Below are positions 16,983-24,294 of a stretch of DNA of 29,905 bases, piece by piece. This DNA is from Thiopontia sp964647745 (GTDB lineage: Bacteria; Pseudomonadota; Gammaproteobacteria; GCF-002020875), in contig CAZYJG010000008.1 of NCBI GenBank assembly GCA_964647745.1, positions 1 to 29,905 of the forward strand, written 5' to 3'. Under the pieces are notes generated by a model, which made no database searches, had not been told where the DNA came from, and saw nothing but the letters and a program-made list of their open reading frames with translations. A program made the position numbers and the translations under genes. Numbering within the stretch: position 1 is the first letter of the stretch; each line of letters begins with the position of its first letter.

Positions 16983-18416
16983 TTACAGAAGTTTACTCAA
17001 CCATACCAGATAGGGTGTCCTACCCTCCATTGGCTGAATATCTGCGCTCAACACCCCGAATTTTGCCCTCGGTATCTTTTCAGTGATCTCACCTCTGGGG
17101 CCAATCACAGCTGTGATTCCTGTGTTGGTTGCACGCAACATGGGGCGACCCGACTCCAGCGCACGCATCCGGGCAATCTGCAGATGCTGCCAGGGTGCCA
17201 GCGAGTCACCAAACCAGGCATCATTACTGACGGTGACCAGCACCCCTGCCTCTGGAAGGTGGGTAAAGGTCAGCCCTGGATAGGCCACCTCATAACAGAT
17301 GGTGGTTGAGAGCAGGTGGCCCGCCACCATCAGCGGGGGCTGGTTGTAGGCACCGCCACTGAAATCGGACATCGGGATCTGGATAAAATCGAGGATTGGC
17401 CCCAACAGCTGCTGCAATGGCAGGAACTCCCCGAAGGGGACCAGGTGGCGTTTGTGGTAGGCGCCCTCTTCTGCCCCCAGCTGGATCAGGCCGTTAACAT
17501 AGCCATCCCCCCGCTCCGTCCGAATCGGGATACCGGCCAGCAGGGTACGACCCCGCCCTCCAAGCGCCTCTCCAAGCGGGGCGAGAAACTCCCTCTCAAC
17601 CTGGTGACGGAATGCCGGGATCGCAGTCTCCGGCCAGACCACCAGTCTGGCATCTGACTCCTCTGTCGCCTCCCGGTAGCGTTGCAGGATTCCGCCCCGA
17701 TTTCCGGCCAGCCACTTCTGGCTCTGCTCGATATTTCCCTGCACCAGTGCAACCGATAGCGGCTCCCCTGCCGGATGGGTCCACTGCAACTGACTGCTCC
17801 CCCACCCGGACAACAGCAGCAGCGCCAGCCAGAGCAGATGGTGCAGACGCCTTGCAGGCTCACGAAACAGCTGCAGCAATAGCAGGGCCACCAGTGCCAG
17901 AAAGAGGGATACACCCAGCGTTCCTGCGATTGGGGCAATCCCCTGGTAGAAGGTACCCGGTGCGGTGTGCCCCAGCAGCAGCCAGGGGAAACCACCGAAG
18001 AGTGTGCTGCGGATCCACTCGAAGAGAACCCACAGCAGTGGCAGGGAGAGGGGCCACCTTCTGAACAGAAAGGCTGGCCACCCCAGCAGTGCGGGAAAGA
18101 GCGCCATTGCTGCGATAAAGAGCAGTGTCAGCAGCAGGGAGAGGGGGAGATTGACGCCACCAAACTGCTGGATACTGACCTGAATCCAGCTGGCGCCGAC
18201 CCCGAACATGCCGATCCCGAAGAGAAGCCCAATGAGTGCCGCAGAGCCCCTGCTCTTGCACTGCTGCCAGATCGAAAAGAGGATCGCCAGCGAGATCGGG
18301 GCAATCCAGTAGAGCTCAAGGGGGGCAAATGCGGCAGGAAGAAGCGCCCCTGCAACCAGTGCACCGCCCCTTAACTGAAAATCAGTCACCTTGGGGAGAT
18401 GGGGAACCCCTGCCAC
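16983..18416 (-). CDS. lnt: Apolipoprotein N-acyltransferase
   Basis: Lnt adds the third acyl chain to the N-terminal cysteine of lipoproteins in the inner membrane. The 477-aa protein has about eight hydrophobic segments in its N-terminal half plus one at the C-terminus, around a nitrilase-like periplasmic domain. The catalytic triad is visible: Glu263 (VWPETAIP), Lys322 (YHKRHLVPFGEF) and Cys374 (STTICYE), matching E267-K335-C387 of E. coli. The GTG at 18416 overlaps the corC 3' end by 35 bp. A GTG at 18389 (468 aa) is an equally possible start, and neither has a good Shine-Dalgarno sequence. The corC-lnt order is conserved. Lipoprotein substrates LptE and the two small lipoproteins are encoded nearby. 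Confidence 0.95.
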   Translation of the reverse strand: MAGVPHLPKVTDFQLRGGALVAGALLPAAFAPLELYWIAPISLAILFSIWQQCKSRGSAALIGLLFGIGMFGVGASWIQVSIQQFGGVNLPLSLLLTLLFIAAMALFPALLGWPAFLFRRWPLSLPLLWVLFEWIRSTLFGGFPWLLLGHTAPGTFYQGIAPIAGTLGVSLFLALVALLLLQLFREPARRLHHLLWLALLLLSGWGSSQLQWTHPAGEPLSVALVQGNIEQSQKWLAGNRGGILQRYREATEESDARLVVWPETAIPAFRHQVEREFLAPLGEALGGRGRTLLAGIPIRTERGDGYVNGLIQLGAEEGAYHKRHLVPFGEFLPLQQLLGPILDFIQIPMSDFSGGAYNQPPLMVAGHLLSTTICYEVAYPGLTFTHLPEAGVLVTVSNDAWFGDSLAPWQHLQIARMRALESGRPMLRATNTGITAVIGPRGEITEKIPRAKFGVLSADIQPMEGRTPYLVWLSKLL

Positions 18417-19242
18417 TCAGAGGCAGTACATTGACCTGCAGCAGATGAATTCTGCGGTTGTCCGCACGCAATACCTTGAAGCGGAAGCGATCAATCTCGA
18501 TACTCTCTCCCCGTACCGGGAGATGGCCAAGGCGGCGAATCACCAGCCCCCCGATGGTATCCACCCCCTCCTCATCCAGTGAGGAGGCAAAGTATTCGTT
18601 GAACTCCTCAATCGGGGTGACCGCCTTCACGGTATGACGAACGGCTGTATGTTTGAGGATCAGCCCCTCCTCGAGATCATGCTCATCCTCGATGTCGCCC
18701 ACAATCTGCTCCAGCACATCCTCAATGGTAACCATCCCGGCGACACCACCATACTCATCCACCACAATAGCGATATGGTTGCGGCTGGAGCGAAACTCCT
18801 TGAGCAGTACATTGAGGCGCTTGCTCTCGGGGATAAAGACAGCGGGACGCAGATTCTCCCGGAGGTTGAAATGGCCCTCCTTCTCTCGCCAGTGCAGCAC
18901 ATCCTTGGCCAGAAGGATCCCCACCACCTCGTCCCGGCTCTCGCCAATGACAGGAAAACGGGAGTGTGCGGACTTGATCACCACAGGAAGGAACTCCTCG
19001 GGGGAGTCCTCCAGCCCAACAACCACCATCTGCGAACGGGGGATCATGATATCCCGCGCCTGCATCTCGGAGAACTGGAGCGCCCCCTCCAGCATCGCCA
19101 GGCTATCGGAATCGAGAATCTGTCTCCAGTGGGCAGCCCGGAGCAGTTCAATCAGTTGCTGTTTGTTTGCCGGTTCCACACGACGCCCCACTGTAAAGAG
19201 GGCCCTGAGCCTGGAACCGATGGTAGGTCGGTCTTTGGTCAT
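18382..19242 (-). CDS. corC: CorC/YbeX CBS-domain protein
   Basis: The 286-aa protein has a pair of CBS domains (about residues 65-190) and a C-terminal CorC_HlyC domain (about 200-280, 'DTIGGLVIRRLGHLPVRGE'). The N-terminal segment contains 'MLEGALQFSEMQARDIMIPRSQM', standard for the YbeX/CorC family. It lacks the DUF21 membrane domain. E. coli YbeX was named for magnesium/cobalt efflux; newer work links it to ribosome and RNA homeostasis, consistent with its phoH-ybeY neighbours. The ATG has only an A-rich leader. A probable promoter is seen at 19270-19299, so corC-lnt may be transcribed separately from the upstream genes as well. Confidence 0.93.
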   Translation of the reverse strand: MTKDRPTIGSRLRALFTVGRRVEPANKQQLIELLRAAHWRQILDSDSLAMLEGALQFSEMQARDIMIPRSQMVVVGLEDSPEEFLPVVIKSAHSRFPVIGESRDEVVGILLAKDVLHWREKEGHFNLRENLRPAVFIPESKRLNVLLKEFRSSRNHIAIVVDEYGGVAGMVTIEDVLEQIVGDIEDEHDLEEGLILKHTAVRHTVKAVTPIEEFNEYFASSLDEEGVDTIGGLVIRRLGHLPVRGESIEIDRFRFKVLRADNRRIHLLQVNVLPLSGRGSPSPQGD

Positions 19243-19269
19243 ATAGGATATTTTTTAATTTGAGTCTTG

Positions 19270-19299
19270 AGTATAGTCAATATCAGCAGAAATGGACAA
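19270..19299 (-). promoter_or_regulatory. Possible internal promoter before corC
   Basis: On the minus strand a TTGTCC (-35, complement of 19294-19299) and a TATACT (-10, complement of 19270-19275) are 18 bp apart. Transcription would start near 19263, about 20 nt before the corC ATG. It lies in the only sizeable gap (87 bp) of the miaB-to-lnt cluster. Confidence 0.4.
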
Positions 19300-19329
19300 T
19301 ATGGCTCTGCCATCGGCAACCCCTATCCA

Positions 19330-19791
19330 CTATGCGTAGGGGTCCGGGAAGCCGAGGGCTGCAAGAACCTCAACCTCTCTCGCCTCCATCGCCTCCGCCT
19401 CCTGCTCCTGCAGGTGGTCCATCCCCAACAGATGGAGGGTGCCATGAACCACCATATGGGCCCAGTGGGCCTCCGGACGCTTCCCCTGCTCCAGCGCCTC
19501 GCGTGCAATGACCGGGGCACAGATCACCAGATCCCCAAGGGAGGGCTCTACCGGTATTCCTGGCGGGGCCTCAAAGGGAAAAGAGAGGACATTGGTTGGG
19601 TTGGCCTTGTGACGATAGTGCTCGTTGAGTTCAGCACTCTCCGCCTCATCCACCACCCGAATGGTCAGCCCTGCAGATGGGTCAACGCCCACAGTATCGA
19701 CTGCCCGCTCTGCCCACTGCTCCATCTGCTCTTTTGAGGGGATCTCTCCCTGCCCTGTTGCCAGCTGGAGGGTCAGGTCAACCACTATCAC
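19330..19791 (-). CDS. ybeY: Endoribonuclease YbeY (16S rRNA maturation)
   Basis: YbeY is a zinc-dependent single-strand endoribonuclease involved in 16S 3'-end maturation and 70S quality control. The zinc-binding motif HGTLHLLGMDH occupies residues 116-126, and 'NPTNVLSFPFEAP' and 'GDLVICAPVI' match E. coli closely. The frame is open further upstream, but the GTG at 19789-19791 is the best start. It is five bases after a GGAG and gives 153 aa (155 in E. coli), with an N-terminus 'IVVDLTLQLA' aligning to E. coli 'MSQVILDLQLA'. This start overlaps the end of phoH by 14 bp, implying coupled translation. Confidence 0.95.
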   Translation of the reverse strand: MIVVDLTLQLATGQGEIPSKEQMEQWAERAVDTVGVDPSAGLTIRVVDEAESAELNEHYRHKANPTNVLSFPFEAPPGIPVEPSLGDLVICAPVIAREALEQGKRPEAHWAHMVVHGTLHLLGMDHLQEQEAEAMEAREVEVLAALGFPDPYA

Positions 19792-20773
19792 CCCCACTCC
19801 GTTCCGCCTCATAGGCACGGACAATCTTCTGCACCAGTGGGTGGCGCACCACATCGAATGACTGGAAGAAGGTGAAACCAACCCCCTCCACATCGCGCAG
19901 CACCTCAATCACGTGACGCAGCCCGGACTGTCTTGCGCTGGGAAGATCCACCTGGGTCACATCGCCGGTCACCACCGCAGTGGAGCCAAAACCGATCCGG
20001 GTCAGGAACATCTTCATCTGCTCCACGGTGGTATTTTGCGCCTCATCCAGAATGATGAAGGCATCATTCAGGGTACGCCCCCGCATGAAGGCAAGTGGTG
20101 CCACCTCGATCACATTGCGCTCAATCAGCTTGGTGACCCGCTCAAAGCCGAGCATCTCGTAGAGTGCATCATAGAGTGGTCGCAGATAGGGGTCGATCTT
20201 CTCGGCCATGTCACCGGGGAGAAATCCAAGTTTCTCACCCGCCTCAACTGCCGGACGAACCAGCACCAGCCGCTTCACCTCCTCCCGCTGCAGCGCATCC
20301 ACGGCACTGGCAACCGCCAGATAACTCTTGCCGGTACCGGCAGGGCCGATCCCGAAGATGAGGTCATGGGTAACAACCTGGTGCATATAGCGACGCTGGC
20401 GGGGGCCGCGGGGGCGAACCACCCGATGACGCGTCTTGACCACAACCTCTGGAATGGAGCGCTCCGCCTCGGCCGCCTCCTCCTCTTCCAGTGCGCGCTG
20501 ATCCAGCTGTACCTCCTGCAACAGCAGGTGGATGCCATCGGCGCTCACCTGATGTTCCAGGGTCTCCCGGTAGAGTGTCTCAAGCACCTGGGCGGCAAGA
20601 ACAACCGGGGTCTCCTCCCCGACGATACGGAACGCACCACCACGATAGTTGATCTCGACCCCAAGACGGCGTTCAATCTGTCGCAGGTGCCGGTCCGCTT
20701 CTCCGCAAAGATCCGCCAGTCGCTCGGAGTCGACCGGATCCAGGCTCATCTCATGAATGGTTGGTGCTGTCAT
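19778..20773 (-). CDS. ybeZ: PhoH-like ATPase YbeZ
   Basis: The 331-aa PhoH-family protein (346 in E. coli) has a small KH-like N-terminal domain (about residues 25-100, 'RRLGVEINYRGGAFRIVGEE') and a C-terminal P-loop ATPase. The Walker A motif GPAGTGK is at 143-149 and the Walker B 'AFIILDEAQNT' follows. The family is implicated in RNA metabolism, and YbeZ physically and genetically partners YbeY; its substrate is not firmly established. The ATG is 9 bp after the miaB stop, and the 3' end overlaps ybeY. This phoH-ybeY-corC-lnt arrangement is a hallmark of gammaproteobacteria. Confidence 0.94.
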   Translation of the reverse strand: MTAPTIHEMSLDPVDSERLADLCGEADRHLRQIERRLGVEINYRGGAFRIVGEETPVVLAAQVLETLYRETLEHQVSADGIHLLLQEVQLDQRALEEEEAAEAERSIPEVVVKTRHRVVRPRGPRQRRYMHQVVTHDLIFGIGPAGTGKSYLAVASAVDALQREEVKRLVLVRPAVEAGEKLGFLPGDMAEKIDPYLRPLYDALYEMLGFERVTKLIERNVIEVAPLAFMRGRTLNDAFIILDEAQNTTVEQMKMFLTRIGFGSTAVVTGDVTQVDLPSARQSGLRHVIEVLRDVEGVGFTFFQSFDVVRHPLVQKIVRAYEAERSGGDSG

Positions 20774-20782
20774 TCTCTCTTC

Positions 20783-22111
20783 TCAGATGACCAGCTTACC
20801 ACGCAGCGAGTTGGGCAGTGCCTCTGTGATCTCCACATCCACAAACTTCCCGGTCAGTGAGGGTGGGCCATCAAAATTGACCACACGATTATTCTCGGTG
20901 CGGCCCGCCACCTGGATAGCAGGATCCTTCCTTGAGGCCCCCTCCACCAATACCCTCTGTACCGTACCCACCATCTCCCGGCTGATCTCCATCGCAATCT
21001 GGTTGAGACGCTCCTGCAGACGGGCCAACCGCTGCTGCTTCACCTCAAGGGGCACATCATCCGGAAGGTCGGCCGCAGGGGTTCCGGGGCGCGGGCTGTA
21101 GATAAAGCTGAAGGAGCGGTCAAAACGGAGCTCTGCGATCAGGTCCATGGTGGCCATGAAATCGGCCTCGCTCTCCCCCGGAAAACCGACAATGAAATCG
21201 GAGGAGAGGCTAAGGTCGGGGCGCTGCTGTCGCAATCTGCGGATGATGGAGCGGTACTCCATCGCGCTGTGGCCACGCTTCATCATCGCCAGGATATGGT
21301 CGGAGCCACTCTGTAGCGGGAGGTGGAGATGGCTCACCAGCGCAGGCACCTCTCCATAGCTCTCGATCAGTGCTGGGGTCATCTCCATTGGATGGGAGGT
21401 GGTGTAGCGGATGCGCCCCACCCCCTCCATTGCAGAGATGAAGTGGATCAGGGTTGCAAGATCGGCGATCTCACCATCCTCCATCTCGCCACGATAGGCG
21501 TTGACGTTCTGCCCCAACAGGGAGATCTCACGCACCCCCTGCTCCACCAGACCCGCCACCTCGGCAATCACGTCATCAAAGGGGCGGCTCACCTCCTCGC
21601 CCCGGGTGTAGGGCACCACACAGAAGGTGCAGTACTTGCTGCACCCCTCCATGATGCTGACATGGGCGCTGACACCATCAGCCTGCTGCTCCGGCAGACG
21701 GTCAAACTTCTCAATCTCCGGAAAGGAGACATCCACCACCGCCTGCTGCCTCTCGATGGCGGAATCCACCATCTCCGGCAGTCGATGGAGGGTCTGGGGA
21801 CCAAAGACCAGATCGACAAACGGGGCACGGGCACGGATCGCCTCCCCCTCCTGACTGGCGACACAGCCGCCCACACCAATCAGGAGGCCAGGACGCAACG
21901 CCTTCAGCGGTCGCCACTGCCCCAGCTGGGAGAAAACCTTCTCCTGCGCCTTCTCCCGCACCGAGCAGGTGTTGAGCAGCAGCAGATCGGCCTCCTCCGG
22001 AAGCTCGGTCCGCTCATAGCCATGCGACTGCTGCAGCAACTCCGCCATGCGGGCAGAGTCGTAGTCATTCATCTGGCAACCGAATGTTTTGATCAGAACT
22101 TTTTTTGACAT
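20783..22111 (-). CDS. miaB: tRNA-2-methylthio-N6-dimethylallyladenosine synthase MiaB
   Basis: MiaB is a radical-SAM methylthiotransferase that converts i6A37 to ms2i6A37 in tRNAs reading codons that begin with U. The N-terminal UPF0004 domain has its three cluster cysteines (GCQMN at residues 11-15, NTCSVRE, GGCVASQ). The radical-SAM CxxxCxxC is in 'CSKYCTFC', and a TRAM-like RNA-binding domain ends the protein. The length is 442 aa (474 in E. coli). The ATG at 22111 is chosen; a TTG precedes it directly, and no Shine-Dalgarno sequence is apparent. It is the first gene of the miaB-ybeZ-ybeY-corC-lnt cluster. Confidence 0.96.
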   Translation of the reverse strand: MSKKVLIKTFGCQMNDYDSARMAELLQQSHGYERTELPEEADLLLLNTCSVREKAQEKVFSQLGQWRPLKALRPGLLIGVGGCVASQEGEAIRARAPFVDLVFGPQTLHRLPEMVDSAIERQQAVVDVSFPEIEKFDRLPEQQADGVSAHVSIMEGCSKYCTFCVVPYTRGEEVSRPFDDVIAEVAGLVEQGVREISLLGQNVNAYRGEMEDGEIADLATLIHFISAMEGVGRIRYTTSHPMEMTPALIESYGEVPALVSHLHLPLQSGSDHILAMMKRGHSAMEYRSIIRRLRQQRPDLSLSSDFIVGFPGESEADFMATMDLIAELRFDRSFSFIYSPRPGTPAADLPDDVPLEVKQQRLARLQERLNQIAMEISREMVGTVQRVLVEGASRKDPAIQVAGRTENNRVVNFDGPPSLTGKFVDVEITEALPNSLRGKLVI

Positions 22112-22160
22112 CAATGGTGTGGGCTGCTTATTGATGGCTGGAATCCTTTATCGACGAATT

Positions 22161-22270
22161 GGCTGCGCCCCATTTTCGGGCCAATTTTCAGATGAAGCCT
22201 GTCAGTTTCTGAGTACAGCGAGTTTTGACAGGCGCTGAAAAATGGTCTGAAAATGGGGAGTAAAGCAGCC
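22161..22270. repeat. Long imperfect inverted repeat upstream of miaB
   Basis: Four blocks on the left pair in order with blocks on the right: GGCTGC (22161-22166) with GCAGCC (22265-22270), and CCCCATTTTC (22168-22177) with GAAAATGGGG (22249-22258). CCAATTTTCAG (22181-22191) pairs with CTGAAAAATGG (22235-22245, one mismatch), and GCCTGTCA (22197-22204) pairs with TGACAGGC (22226-22233). The loop is about 21 nt. It lies between miaB and the amtB terminator. The layout resembles a MITE- or REP-like dispersed element; only one copy is in this window. Confidence 0.7.
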
Positions 22271-22327
22271 TCTGAGGAGAGAAAGCGATCCCGGACATCA
22301 ACACACAATTACCCGTTAACTAAAAAA

Positions 22328-22353
22328 GGGATGGTGCAATTCTACACCATCCC
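22328..22353 (-). terminator. Rho-independent terminator of glnK-amtB
   Basis: GGGATGGTG (22328-22336) and CACCATCCC (22345-22353) form a perfect 9-bp stem with an 8-nt loop. On the minus strand it is followed by six T (complement of 22322-22327). It begins 25 bp after the amtB stop codon. Confidence 0.92.
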
Positions 22354-22378
22354 CCCTTCGACAGGTGTCGGAAACGGC

Positions 22379-23665
22379 TTACAGGTCGTAACCACGCTCC
22401 TCATGAGAGACAATGTCCAGACCTTCTGTCTCCTGATCCGCAGTCACTCGCAGACCACCGGTCACCACTGCAACCACCTTCAGGATAGTCCAGGTGGCCA
22501 CTGCGGTGTAGAGCCCGGTTGCAACCACACCGATAAACTGAACCCAGACCTGATCACTAATGGTTACACCCTCAGCAAGTCCCTGGCCGCTGAATAGTCC
22601 CAACTGGCTGGAGGCAAAGACTCCGGCCATCAGGGTACCGATGATTCCGCCCACACCGTGGACCGGGAAGACATCCAGTGAGTCATCAATCTTCAGTACA
22701 CGCTTGATCACCAGTACCGCATTGAAGCAGACTGCACCGGCAACAATGCCGATCACCAGTGCCCCGGCCGGGCCGACAAAACCGGAGGCTGGGGTGATGG
22801 TACCAAGACCGGCGATGATTCCGGTTACGGTACCGAGCGCGGTCGGCTGCCCAAACTTCTTCCACTCATAGAACATCCAGGTGATGGCACCCGCGGCAGC
22901 CGAGATATGGGTCACCAGCATCGCCATTGCTGCATCGCCATTGGCTGCCAGTGCGCTACCGCCATTGAATCCAAACCATCCAACCCAGAGCATCCCTGCA
23001 CCCATCACGGTCATGGTCATGTTGTGTGGAGGCATTGCAGTGGTCGGAAACCCCTTGCGCGGACCCAGCACCATCGCCGCCACAAGAGCAGAAACACCGG
23101 CAGTGATGTGGACCACGGTGCCGCCCGCAAAGTCGAGCAGACCCATCTCATAAAGCCAGCCACCACCCCATACCCAGTGGGTAATCGGTGAGTAGACGAC
23201 AATCAGCCAGATCGCGGAGAAGAGCAGCACTGCAGAGAACTTCATCCGCTCGGCAAATCCACCGATAATCAGTGCCGGGGTAATGACTGCAAAGGTCATC
23301 TGAAAGAGTGCAAACAGAGACTCCGGTATGTCACCACTCAGTGTCCCCTCCTGAACACCAGCAAACATGATGTTTGAGAGTCCACCGATGAAGCCGTTGC
23401 CCTCAGAGAAGGCGATGCTGTAACCGACCACCAGCCAGAGAACAGAGGCGATTCCGGCAATGGCAAAACACTGCATCAGGATCGAAAGCACATTCTTGGA
23501 GCGGACCAGACCGCCATAGAAGAGCGCCAGCCCTGGCAGCGTCATAAAGAGGACCAGTGCAGTGGAGGTGAGAATCCAGGAGGTGTTTGCACCATTCAGT
23601 GCGGCCTCATCGGCAAGTGCAAGGCCCGGTGCAAGGGCCAGAATCATTGTAGCTATCTTCAACAT
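22379..23665 (-). CDS. amtB: Ammonium transporter AmtB
   Basis: AmtB conducts ammonium across the inner membrane as a trimer. The 428-aa precursor (same length as E. coli) starts with a cleavable signal peptide ending near ALA-DEA and then has 11 membrane helices. Key pore residues are visible: the phenylalanine gate in 'TFAVITPALIIGGFAER', the aspartate and first histidine of the twin-His pore in 'DFAGGTVVH', the second gate Phe and Ser in 'WFGFNGGSALA', and the second His in 'VHGVGGIIGT'. The frame is open upstream into glnK, but the ATG at 23665 fits the signal peptide. It follows glnK by 43 bp, shares its sigma-54 promoter and ends at a strong terminator. Confidence 0.97.
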   Translation of the reverse strand: MLKIATMILALAPGLALADEAALNGANTSWILTSTALVLFMTLPGLALFYGGLVRSKNVLSILMQCFAIAGIASVLWLVVGYSIAFSEGNGFIGGLSNIMFAGVQEGTLSGDIPESLFALFQMTFAVITPALIIGGFAERMKFSAVLLFSAIWLIVVYSPITHWVWGGGWLYEMGLLDFAGGTVVHITAGVSALVAAMVLGPRKGFPTTAMPPHNMTMTVMGAGMLWVGWFGFNGGSALAANGDAAMAMLVTHISAAAGAITWMFYEWKKFGQPTALGTVTGIIAGLGTITPASGFVGPAGALVIGIVAGAVCFNAVLVIKRVLKIDDSLDVFPVHGVGGIIGTLMAGVFASSQLGLFSGQGLAEGVTISDQVWVQFIGVVATGLYTAVATWTILKVVAVVTGGLRVTADQETEGLDIVSHEERGYDL

Positions 23666-23708
23666 GTTCAACTTCTCATCATTATCTGTGTGTTTGTAGG
23701 GGGAGGGG

Positions 23709-24047
23709 TTATACCGCCTCTGGGCCTGACTCGCCGGTACGGATACGAATCGTCTCCTCGAGATTGGCGACAAAGATCTTCCCATCCCCAATCTTTCCGG
23801 TATTGGCTGTATCACGGATTGCCTCAATCACTCGATCCAGCATCTCTGCCTTGATTGCAATCTCCAGCTTCACCTTGGGAAGAAAGTCGACCACATACTC
23901 CGCCCCACGGTAGAGCTCGGTATGCCCCTTCTGACGCCCAAACCCCTTGACCTCGGTGACTGTCACTCCGTTGACCCCAATCTCCGAGAGCGCCTCCCTC
24001 ACATCATCGAGCTTGAACGGCTTGATGATTGCTGTAACCATTTTCAT
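23709..24047 (-). CDS. glnK: Nitrogen regulatory P-II protein (GlnK type)
   Basis: This is a 112-aa P-II signalling protein. P-II trimers sense 2-oxoglutarate and ATP/ADP; the GlnK paralogue binds and blocks AmtB when ammonium is abundant and is released when uridylylated. The T-loop contains Tyr51 within 'RGAEYVVDFLPK', the uridylylation site, and the B-loop has 'TGKIGDGKIFV'. The C-terminal 'IRIRTGESGPEAV' is typical. Pairing with amtB supports GlnK rather than GlnB. A GGAG Shine-Dalgarno sequence lies about 9 nt before the ATG. A sigma-54 promoter about 80 bp upstream explains its control by nitrogen status. Confidence 0.96.
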   Translation of the reverse strand: MKMVTAIIKPFKLDDVREALSEIGVNGVTVTEVKGFGRQKGHTELYRGAEYVVDFLPKVKLEIAIKAEMLDRVIEAIRDTANTGKIGDGKIFVANLEETIRIRTGESGPEAV

Positions 24048-24127
24048 ATTGATCTATCTCCAAACTTGTACAAAACCGGAGCTTCTGCCCCACTGCGGGA
24101 CATTAAGCCCACCTCGGCACAATCAAA

Positions 24128-24143
24128 AGCAACAACCGTGCCA
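24128..24143 (-). promoter_or_regulatory. Sigma-54 (-24/-12) promoter of glnK-amtB
   Basis: The minus strand reads TGGCAC-GGTTG-TTGCT, matching the RpoN consensus TGGCAC-N5-TTGCW at every fixed position. The -24 GG and -12 GC are in place. Transcription should start near 24117, about 70 nt before the glnK ATG. Confidence 0.9.
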
Positions 24144-24196
24144 CCACTTTATTTTCAACCACTTAACAACTCACACAGATAACCGCACCGGCGGAA

Positions 24197-24213
24197 TGTT
24201 CCACGATGGTGCA
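24197..24213 (-). promoter_or_regulatory. NtrC-like enhancer site 1
   Basis: TGTTCC-ACGAT-GGTGCA fits the NtrC dyad TGCACC-N5-GGTGCA with one perfect half and 4 of 6 in the other. Its centre is about 88 bp upstream of the predicted sigma-54 start, a normal enhancer distance. Confidence 0.6.
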
Positions 24214-24227
24214 GAAATGTAGTAGAA

Positions 24228-24244
24228 CGCACCATTATTGCGCT
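24228..24244 (-). promoter_or_regulatory. NtrC-like enhancer site 2 (weaker)
   Basis: CGCACC-ATTAT-TGCGCT has one good half (5 of 6) and one poor half. Its centre is 31 bp from site 1, three helical turns, which resembles the spacing of the paired NtrC sites of E. coli glnA. On its own it would not be convincing. Confidence 0.4.
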
Positions 24245-24280
24245 TGCAACCATGCGGATAGGATTTTTGTCCATATCAGG

Positions 24281-24286
24281 TATACT
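24281..24286 (+). promoter_or_regulatory. -10 box of a possible leaderless promoter
   Basis: TATACT is one base from the -10 consensus. The ATG of the channel gene begins only 8 bp after it, so a normally placed start site would fall at the ATG or one or two bases before it. No matching -35 hexamer is seen at 16-18 bp, which weakens the call. Confidence 0.4.
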
Positions 24287-24294
24287 TTCTCTTT

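Noticed and set aside
22111..22308. 65-aa open frame reading through the inverted repeat
   Set aside because: The frame is created by the palindromic element, has no convincing ribosome-binding site and ends against the miaB start; better explained as repeat DNA.
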